A stretch of DNA of 35,596 bases from an uncultured Opitutia bacterium (lineage in GTDB: Bacteria; Verrucomicrobiota; Verrucomicrobiia; Opitutales; Opitutaceae). Within the stretch, counting starts at the first letter, position 1, and each line of letters begins with the position of its first letter. The DNA lies in NCBI GenBank assembly GCA_903827245.1, contig CAIKHO010000046.1:1-35596 (forward strand), given 5' to 3'. The notes beneath the pieces were generated by a model. It was not told the DNA's origin, ran no database searches, and saw only the letters and a list, made by a program, of their open reading frames with translations. Position numbers and translations under genes: made by a program. This document shows positions 29,981 to 35,596 of the stretch, in pieces.

Positions 29981-32116
29981 TTTTTCGTTCTGGTGGTGGT
30001 GGCCTGGATGCTGGCGATGCCTTGCGAGTTTGCCCGCGCGCAGCCATCGGAGTCGCGCGACTGGCCGGTCTGGAACGGCAATGCGAACGGCGACCATTAT
30101 TCACCACTCGCGCAAATCGATCGTGAGAGCGTGACCAAGCTGCGGGTCGCATGGACGTTCGACACGGGCGAGGAGGGCGGGCTGGAAACCAACCCGCTCG
30201 TCATTGCCGGCGTGGTTTATGCCAACACGCCCAGTCGGAAGGTGGTCGCGCTCGACGCGGTCACGGGCCGGCTGCTCTGGAAATTCGATTCAGGCGTCCC
30301 CGGCGTGGGACCGGTGCGATCCGTGGCGTACTGGACGGACGGCCGCCAGCACCTGATTTTCGCGAGCGTAAACAATTTCCTTTACGCCCTCGATGCGGCC
30401 GACGGAAAACCCGTCCAGCAATTTGGCGAAGGCGGCCGGATCGATCTGCGCAAGGACCTGGGTCGCGACTACCGGCAGCAATCGATCACGATGACCAGCC
30501 CGGGCGTCATCTACAAGGACCTCATCATTGTCGGTGGCCGCGAGCCGGAAGATCATCCCGCGCCCCCGGGCGACATCCGGGCCTACGACGTCCGCACGGG
30601 GGCGCTGCGCTGGATCTTCCACACGATCCCGCATCCCGGCGAATTCGGCTATGACACCTGGCCGAAGGATGCATGGGTCAACGCCGGCTCGGCCAACAAT
30701 TGGGCGGGCATGGTCCTCGATCCCGACCGCGGTATCGTTTACGTGCCGACCGGCTCGGCGGTGGCCGACTGGTATGGCGGGGACCGCGCCGGCGACGACC
30801 TGTTTTCCGACACCTTGCTGGCCCTGGACGCGGCGACCGGAAAACGTCTCTGGCATTTTCAGGGAGTGCACCACGACCTGTGGGATCTCGATTTTCCCGC
30901 GCCGCCCGTTCTGCTTACCGTCAACAGCGGTGGCCGGCGGGTCGACGCGGTCGCGCAGACAACCAAGTCGGGCTATGTATTCCTCTTCGACCGGGTGACC
31001 GGCCAGCCCCTTTTTCCCATCAAGGAATCGAGTTATCCCGCGAGCACGGTGCCGGGCGAGGTGGCGTCACCGACCCAGCCGCTGCCGACGCTGCCGCTGC
31101 CTTTCACGCGACAAGGCGTAACCGAGGATATTTTGACCACCCGGACACCCGAGGCCCATGCGTGGGCGGTGCAGAAGTTCAGGACATTGGCCGGCGGGGG
31201 CGGAGGACAATTCGCGCCTCCGCGCCTGGACAAGCTACTGGCCGCACTCCCGGGCTCCAATGGCGGGGGAGAGTGGGGCGGCCCGGCGGTCGATCCCACC
31301 AGTGGGATCCTGTATGTGAACGCCAATGAAACCCCGCGTCTCATCGGGCTCGTCCTTCCGCGGGCGCCCGTCAGTGCCGGTGAGCGCATCTATCAACAAC
31401 GGTGCAGCGCCTGTCACGGTCTCACCGGCGCCGGGGCTCCGCCGGATATCCCCGGCTTGGTGCCGGTCAATCCCCTGCTCACCGATCAGAAGATAGAAGA
31501 CCTCATTCATCAGGGGAAGGGCCGCATGCCTCCGGTGACCGACATGAATGGGGACCAACTCAAGTCCCTGGTCCGCTATCTGAAGATTTTGCCGGCGCAG
31601 GGTAGCGCGACGGCCAGCGTGCAAAAGGCTGCGGCGCCGGCCGACGCCGACGATGACGGGGCCGGCTCGGGCGAGGGCTCGCGCTATAAATCGTCGAAGG
31701 GGTTTTTCGCCGATCCCGAGGGATATCCGGCCATCGTGCCGCCCTGGGGCACGCTCAGCGCGATCGACATGAATACGGGGAAATATCTGTGGAAGATTCC
31801 CCTGGGCTATTATCCGGAGCTGGCCGCGAAAGGCCTGGCCGACACCGGGACCCTGAATTACGGCGGACCATTGGTGACCGGCGGCGGTCTCGTGCTGATT
31901 GCCGCCACGGCCTACGATCGGAAATTCCGGGCCTTCGACAGCCAGACCGGACAGCGGCTCTGGGAAACCGACCTGCCGCTCCCCGGCCTGGCGACACCGG
32001 CCACCTACATGGTGAACGGGAAGCAGTACGTTCTCATCGCGACGGGCGGTGAGGGCGGTGGCAGCCAGTTCCGGGGCAGCACCGGCGGGGTTTATGTGGC
32101 CTTCGCGTTGCCCTGA
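29909..32116 (+). CDS. Exported PQQ-dependent dehydrogenase with inserted cytochrome c domain
   Basis: From the ATG at 29909 the product has 735 residues. GTG codons from 29993 are plausible alternatives, since residues 1-24 are repeat-derived. The hydrophobic core FFVLVVVAWMLAMPCEFARA is a signal peptide. The quinoprotein beta-propeller begins WPVWNGNANGDHYSPLAQID and shows tryptophan-docking phrases (VTGRLLWKFDSGVPG, GYVFLFDRVTGQPLFPI, GKYLWKIPLGYYPELAAKG). Near the last blades, a cytochrome c module is inserted (RCSACHGLTGAGAPPDIPGL, Cys499, Cys502, His503) with a distal KGRMPPVTDMNG Met ligand. It should oxidise an alcohol or sugar in the periplasm and pass electrons to its own haem. It follows PL22 closely, which hints at pectin-derived substrates. 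Confidence 0.88.
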   Translation: MQSKCHDRRSSRGNGAGLDDSPQTFFVLVVVAWMLAMPCEFARAQPSESRDWPVWNGNANGDHYSPLAQIDRESVTKLRVAWTFDTGEEGGLETNPLVIAGVVYANTPSRKVVALDAVTGRLLWKFDSGVPGVGPVRSVAYWTDGRQHLIFASVNNFLYALDAADGKPVQQFGEGGRIDLRKDLGRDYRQQSITMTSPGVIYKDLIIVGGREPEDHPAPPGDIRAYDVRTGALRWIFHTIPHPGEFGYDTWPKDAWVNAGSANNWAGMVLDPDRGIVYVPTGSAVADWYGGDRAGDDLFSDTLLALDAATGKRLWHFQGVHHDLWDLDFPAPPVLLTVNSGGRRVDAVAQTTKSGYVFLFDRVTGQPLFPIKESSYPASTVPGEVASPTQPLPTLPLPFTRQGVTEDILTTRTPEAHAWAVQKFRTLAGGGGGQFAPPRLDKLLAALPGSNGGGEWGGPAVDPTSGILYVNANETPRLIGLVLPRAPVSAGERIYQQRCSACHGLTGAGAPPDIPGLVPVNPLLTDQKIEDLIHQGKGRMPPVTDMNGDQLKSLVRYLKILPAQGSATASVQKAAAPADADDDGAGSGEGSRYKSSKGFFADPEGYPAIVPPWGTLSAIDMNTGKYLWKIPLGYYPELAAKGLADTGTLNYGGPLVTGGGLVLIAATAYDRKFRAFDSQTGQRLWETDLPLPGLATPATYMVNGKQYVLIATGGEGGGSQFRGSTGGVYVAFALP

Positions 32117-32144
32117 CGCATCCCGGGCGCCTCGCAACCGGCGG

Positions 32145-32657
32145 TCACCTTCGGCCGAGGACCGGAAGCACAAACTTCACGAGCACGACGCCGGTGAAGA
32201 TGGCCCCGTCGCTGAACGCGGCCGAGAGCAGCAGCCAGCGGTGGCGGAACTTGGGCGCGAAGAGCGCGCAGGTCACGAGCATCAGTGCGTTCAGGGGCAT
32301 GAGGCCGACTCGTGCCTCTGCCAGGAAAATCCAGCCGCTCGTGTCATCGTGCAACCACATGTTGGCTGCAAGCGCCAGGACTCCACTCAACGCCGAGAGC
32401 ACCGCCGCGCCGGCGAGGACGGACCAAAAGCGTGTGACCGGGCGCAGCCAGTAGAGCGCCAGGCCGATGGGGACCAGGGCGAGCAACCCGAACACCGCGA
32501 GGCCAAACAACAGATCTCCGAACGCATACATCCCTGACGCCGCCTGCACATCCGGCCCTTGCATCGCCAGCTCCCGCAGGAAAGCCGCGAGGCACGCAAG
32601 GAAGAAGGCAGCCGCCAGTCCCAGGCAGACTATGCCAACCTTGGCCCACGGACGCAT
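32145..32657 (-). CDS. Four-helix membrane protein of unknown function
   Basis: I chose the ATG at 32657 (MRPWAKVGIVCLGLAAAFFL), since an upstream extension to 32777 overlaps the end of the next gene and lacks structure. The 170-residue product has four membrane helices (about 6-25, 44-68, 77-98, 118-160) with short loops (MQGPDVQAASGMYAFGDLLF, WLHDDTSGWIFLAEARVGLM). No conserved charged or His pairs suggest a transporter or haem role. Family not recognised. It is convergent with the PQQ dehydrogenase gene with only 28 nt between stops. Confidence 0.65.
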   Translation of the reverse strand: MRPWAKVGIVCLGLAAAFFLACLAAFLRELAMQGPDVQAASGMYAFGDLLFGLAVFGLLALVPIGLALYWLRPVTRFWSVLAGAAVLSALSGVLALAANMWLHDDTSGWIFLAEARVGLMPLNALMLVTCALFAPKFRHRWLLLSAAFSDGAIFTGVVLVKFVLPVLGRR

Positions 32658-32743
32658 CGGATTCACGGCGGAAGATTGCTCGGGCCCGCGGCACGGGCCA
32701 AGTCTGGAAGCGAGGGCCTGGCAAGATTCCTCAAGCTGATCCA

Positions 32744-33865
32744 CTATCTGGCCGGCCGGTAATCCTGCCACAGCCACTCGAGGGCGCGCGGCAGGGTTTG
32801 CGCGATGACGTTCGCATCATCGTGACCCTGGCCCGCCGCATAAAAGCGGCCCGCGCCCACCGCGTAGACAAACTGGTAGTGATAGCCCTTCGCCTTCAGG
32901 GCGCCGGCCATGCGCTGGTTTGCAATCACGAGGTTGTGCATGTCGGCAGCCGACGTGTTCGAACCGGTGTCGCTCTCGTTCACCTCGAGCCAGACCCGCA
33001 GCGGTTTCGCGGCGCCCTGCGGAATGAGGTGCTCGTGATAGTCCCATGCGCCATGCGGGGTGGCGGGATTTTCGGGCGACTGGTTATTGGTGTACGTGGC
33101 CGTGTAGGTGAGCACGCGGCGATAAAGTTCCGGATGAAACCACGCCATCGTGAACGCCGCAGTGCCGCCCGAGCTGCCGCCGATCGTGGCGCGGGCGTCG
33201 GGATCCTTGGTGAAGGTCACGTTGCACTCCCGCGTCACGCGCGGCAGCACTTCCGCCTCGATGAACTCGGCGTACTTGCCGGACAGGGTGTCGTACTCCA
33301 GTCCGCGCTCGCTGCCGCGGTCGTCGCCGCCGCCCGACCTGATCATAACAGCGACCATCGCGGGTAGGCGGTGGTCCGCGATCATGTTATCGAGGATTGT
33401 GACGAGCTGGCTGCTGTTATGTCCGCCCATTGCATCCTGCGAGACAAGGAGCGGAGCCGGGGTGCCCGGCACATATCCGCTCGGGATGTAAATCGTCACA
33501 TCACGCGTGGCGGTGGAGCCGCGCAGACCGGTGTCGGGATAGAATTTGCTCTCGGCCGCGGCCATCGTGAAATGAACAAGCTTGCCCTTGGGCACGTCCG
33601 GCCGCGGCGTCTGCTCCGGCGCGGGAGTGTGCGGCGCCCGCAAGAGGTAATCCCCGTCGCCCGCTCCCGGGGTGAGCTCGGGAAGTTGTCCGAGCCGTGC
33701 GATTTCCACCAGGTCTGCCGGAGTCGCCGGACCTCCGCGGATATGCTCGACCACAGCGGCGGGTGCATCCGCAGAGGGAGCATCCGCACCAAACATCGGG
33801 CAAACGGCCGCCGTCGAGCAAGACGCGAGGATGGACAGGGTGAAGGAGCGGATATTCGCCGTCAT
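32744..33865 (-). CDS. Exported alpha/beta-hydrolase esterase (esterase D/CE1-like), paralog B
   Basis: I chose the ATG at 33865 (MTANIRSFTLSILASCSTAA), which starts a signal peptide. A longer frame reaches 34612 but runs antisense through the tandem-SGNH gene. The 373-residue product closely matches paralog A (23381-24490) along its length: the same GAGDGDYL linker, VTIYIPSGYVPGTPAPLLVS, ERGLEYDTLSGKYAEFIEAE and GGSSGG with Ser232. Paralog B has a short insertion (RFYAAGQ) before the likely catalytic His (GHDD) and a Ser/Asp/Thr-rich NESDTGSNTSAAD loop. Function as for paralog A: a carbohydrate-ester hydrolase by context. It is divergent from the tandem-SGNH gene. Confidence 0.87.
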   Translation of the reverse strand: MTANIRSFTLSILASCSTAAVCPMFGADAPSADAPAAVVEHIRGGPATPADLVEIARLGQLPELTPGAGDGDYLLRAPHTPAPEQTPRPDVPKGKLVHFTMAAAESKFYPDTGLRGSTATRDVTIYIPSGYVPGTPAPLLVSQDAMGGHNSSQLVTILDNMIADHRLPAMVAVMIRSGGGDDRGSERGLEYDTLSGKYAEFIEAEVLPRVTRECNVTFTKDPDARATIGGSSGGTAAFTMAWFHPELYRRVLTYTATYTNNQSPENPATPHGAWDYHEHLIPQGAAKPLRVWLEVNESDTGSNTSAADMHNLVIANQRMAGALKAKGYHYQFVYAVGAGRFYAAGQGHDDANVIAQTLPRALEWLWQDYRPAR

Positions 33866-34009
33866 GGGGTGGAGACGAGCCGGGGCCATGCCGCCAGCAG
33901 GAATGCAATCATTGGATATTTTTAAAACCCGACGAGGATATATTCTGAAAAAACTGGCCAAGGTGATGGATTCGCCAGAAAAGAGTTTCGTTCGCCCCCT
34001 GCCACCCCA
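33866..34009. promoter_or_regulatory. AT-rich divergent promoter region
   Basis: This gap between the esterase B gene (minus) and the tandem-SGNH gene (plus) is clearly richer in A/T than its surroundings (33908-33955). A TATATT at 33939-33944 is a -10-like hexamer on the plus strand. A well-spaced -35 is not obvious. The same AT-rich tract could serve both genes. Confidence 0.3.
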
Positions 34010-35596
34010 ATGAAAGTTACGACAGGACTCGTCCTTGTTGCGCTCGGATTGCCGTACCAGGCGATGGCACAGCCGTCCGCTCTTCGATCGGATCCACCTC
34101 GAGTTCTCGAGCAGGGCGCGATCAAGACCACTGGGGTTGATGGGAAATTTCAAATTGAAGGCGGTGCCCCGGCCATCGCTGCTGGCAAATCGGGCGGCGC
34201 CAATGCCGTCAGCGCTCCGCGCCTGCCAATCCTGTTCATTGTTGGAGACTCGAGTGCTGCCAATTTTGAAGACTGGGGCGTTGGATGGGGCAACCTGCTG
34301 CCAACCTACTTCGATCCTTCCCGGATCCACGTGGAAAATGCCGCGGAGCCCGGCGCCAGCAGTCGAACGTATCTGGGCCAGGGTCATTGGGACAAAGTCC
34401 TGAAGCAACTGAGCCCCGGGGACTTTGTCGTCATTCAATTCAGCGAGAACGAAGCTCAATCGGCGGATTCGCCCGGAACGTCGGGTACCTTGCCGGGCAC
34501 CGGTGAAACCATCGCCGAACTGGCCGGTCCCGATGGCAGGATGGAGCTCGTCCATACTTACGGATGGTACCTGCAAACCTACATCCGCGATGCCGTGGCC
34601 AAGGGAGCCCATCCGATCCTAATGACGGGATGCGTCCGGAACCTCTGGAGCGAGCCGGTCAACCTCAATCACACGGGCCGCTACATCGATGTTCCCGCTC
34701 TCGATAGTGGTTCTTGTTACGAGACCCTGAGGCTTGTCGCTACGAAACAGCATGTGCCGGTCATCGACTTGAACCGCCTGTCTTACATGACCTTTGCGAT
34801 TCTGGGGAAGGAGGAGATCGGAAAAATGTTTACGAAGGACGAAGGGCATACGAACCGATATGGAGCCGATTTGAACGCCTACCTGATGATCTCGGCGATG
34901 AAAGGATTGGGTGACAGTCCCTTGTTGGCGTTCTTATCGCCGAAGGGCCGGATCGTGATCTCATCGGCGGCAAGCGTCGATTATGAGGCGAAGGAGGTCA
35001 TCGGTCGCAGCGCGTGGACCGTTTTTGTTACCGAATCGATCTACAAGTATTCGACTCGACCCATTGAACCGCGGGATGCGCGGTTGCCCTGCCTGTGGGT
35101 AGTGGGCGATCGCGCCGCGGGATCGGGTCGCGGCATTGGGGCGGGCGGACAGTGGGGTTGGGGCGATTTGCTGACGGAATATTTGCAAGGAAAGTCGATC
35201 GGCCTGGTCGTCCAGGGCGGCGGGGAGGCTAGTACCCGCAATTTTATCAATCATAACGCCTGGGGCCGGATCGCGGAGCGGATCCTGCCCGGTGACTTTG
35301 TCCTGATCCAGTTTGGCCACCTTGATTCGGACGACGCTACCGATGGCAAGACCGGCCGCGGCACGCTGCCCGGCATTTCCGGCGACGTGATTGAGGTCCC
35401 GGCAACAATTGAAGGCACGGAGATGCGGAAACTGTGGGACAAGCGGAATTTTAAAAACGGGCGCGAATCGGTGCACACCTATGGGGCTTATCTGAAAATG
35501 TATATCGCGGACGTCAGGAAGAACCGGGGCCTCCCGATTCTCCTGTCACCCACGCCACGCAACGTTTGGAAGGACGGCAAGATCGTGCGGGACCAG
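34010..35596 (+). CDS. Tandem SGNH-domain protein, partial (C-terminus beyond window)
   Basis: The frame from ATG 34010 stays open for 529 codons to the window edge. The product has a signal peptide (MKVTTGLVLVALGLPYQAMA). The first SGNH domain (about 73-300) has VGDSSAANFEDWGVGWGNLL with Ser81, QFSENEAQ in the GxND block (Gly replaced by Ser, Asn147 kept) and DEGHTNRYGA with Asp277 and His280. A second SGNH domain (about 360 onward) repeats the same layout: VVGDRAAGSGRGIGAG has Arg368 where the catalytic Ser should be, and QFGHLDSDD has Leu438 where the oxyanion Asn should be. The CE12-like character (DWGVGWGNLL; HTYG..L..YI) suggests rhamnogalacturonan or a related polymer as ligand. The second domain is probably non-catalytic, perhaps binding. 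Confidence 0.8.
   Translation, partial: MKVTTGLVLVALGLPYQAMAQPSALRSDPPRVLEQGAIKTTGVDGKFQIEGGAPAIAAGKSGGANAVSAPRLPILFIVGDSSAANFEDWGVGWGNLLPTYFDPSRIHVENAAEPGASSRTYLGQGHWDKVLKQLSPGDFVVIQFSENEAQSADSPGTSGTLPGTGETIAELAGPDGRMELVHTYGWYLQTYIRDAVAKGAHPILMTGCVRNLWSEPVNLNHTGRYIDVPALDSGSCYETLRLVATKQHVPVIDLNRLSYMTFAILGKEEIGKMFTKDEGHTNRYGADLNAYLMISAMKGLGDSPLLAFLSPKGRIVISSAASVDYEAKEVIGRSAWTVFVTESIYKYSTRPIEPRDARLPCLWVVGDRAAGSGRGIGAGGQWGWGDLLTEYLQGKSIGLVVQGGGEASTRNFINHNAWGRIAERILPGDFVLIQFGHLDSDDATDGKTGRGTLPGISGDVIEVPATIEGTEMRKLWDKRNFKNGRESVHTYGAYLKMYIADVRKNRGLPILLSPTPRNVWKDGKIVRDQ

Noticed and set aside
33866-34612. N-terminal extension of esterase paralog B to a 622-residue protein
   Set aside because: The extension runs antisense through the tandem-SGNH gene and precedes a normal signal peptide at 33865, which matches the layout of paralog A.

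Overview
The window is high-GC bacterial DNA with about 33 protein genes and no RNA genes that I can see. The gene content suggests Verrucomicrobiota, most likely an Opitutaceae-type organism. The clues are many separately encoded, exported pectin and rhamnogalacturonan enzymes with no SusC/SusD pair, a TMTC-like membrane/TPR protein, small conserved membrane proteins and few clear Shine-Dalgarno sites. The lineage is an inference from content, not from a marker gene.

Layout. Positions 1-1286 (minus) hold an SRPBCC, ArsR and DoxX-like cluster behind a perfect TTAACC/GGTTAA palindrome. Positions 1458-4062 hold a GH28 polygalacturonase, a second SRPBCC protein and a small secreted protein. Positions 4258-6836 hold a serralysin-like metalloprotease, a four-helix DUF4405-type membrane protein and a small coupled membrane protein. 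Positions 6837-7762 are mostly non-coding, with two REPIN-like inverted repeats and a hairpin-rich stretch around one small membrane protein gene. Positions 7763-13166 (minus) hold a GH106-type alpha-L-rhamnosidase and a GT-C-like membrane protein with about ten TPR units. Positions 13333-16086 hold a 43-residue basic protein, an exported glutathione peroxidase, a PhnB-like protein, an outer-membrane protein and a VOC protein. Positions 16255-18898 hold a CE12 rhamnogalacturonan acetylesterase divergent from an Old Yellow Enzyme. Positions 18908-23145 are mostly small secreted or membrane proteins of unknown role plus a beta-propeller protein. Positions 23381-35596 hold two paralogous esterases, a SGNH hydrolase, a lipoprotein hydrolase, a chimeric DUF1653 gene coupled to a methyltransferase-like gene, a PL22 oligogalacturonate lyase followed by a PQQ/cytochrome c dehydrogenase, and a tandem-SGNH protein that runs off the window.

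How the genes work together. GH28, PL22, GH106, CE12, SGNH and esterase genes together make a plausible pectin/rhamnogalacturonan degradation set: backbone cutting, rhamnose removal, deacetylation and processing of unsaturated oligogalacturonides. They are scattered as single genes on both strands, with no transporter or dedicated regulator beside them. The rest is housekeeping, redox or unknown.

Most unusual points. (1) The protein at the right edge has two SGNH domains, and the second has lost the catalytic Ser and the oxyanion Asn. (2) A DUF1653 gene has its C-terminus replaced by a 33-bp dispersed repeat, and the same repeat lies 1.15 kb upstream. (3) At least three dispersed repeat families are present: a REPIN-like family, an approximately 80-bp palindromic family, and short GCGAAAG/GCAAAGACGC-type repeats. 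One copy of the palindromic family supplies the first ATG of the PQQ dehydrogenase frame. (4) A perfect palindrome sits just upstream of the PL22 gene. I found no CRISPR array, prophage, defence system or complete insertion sequence.
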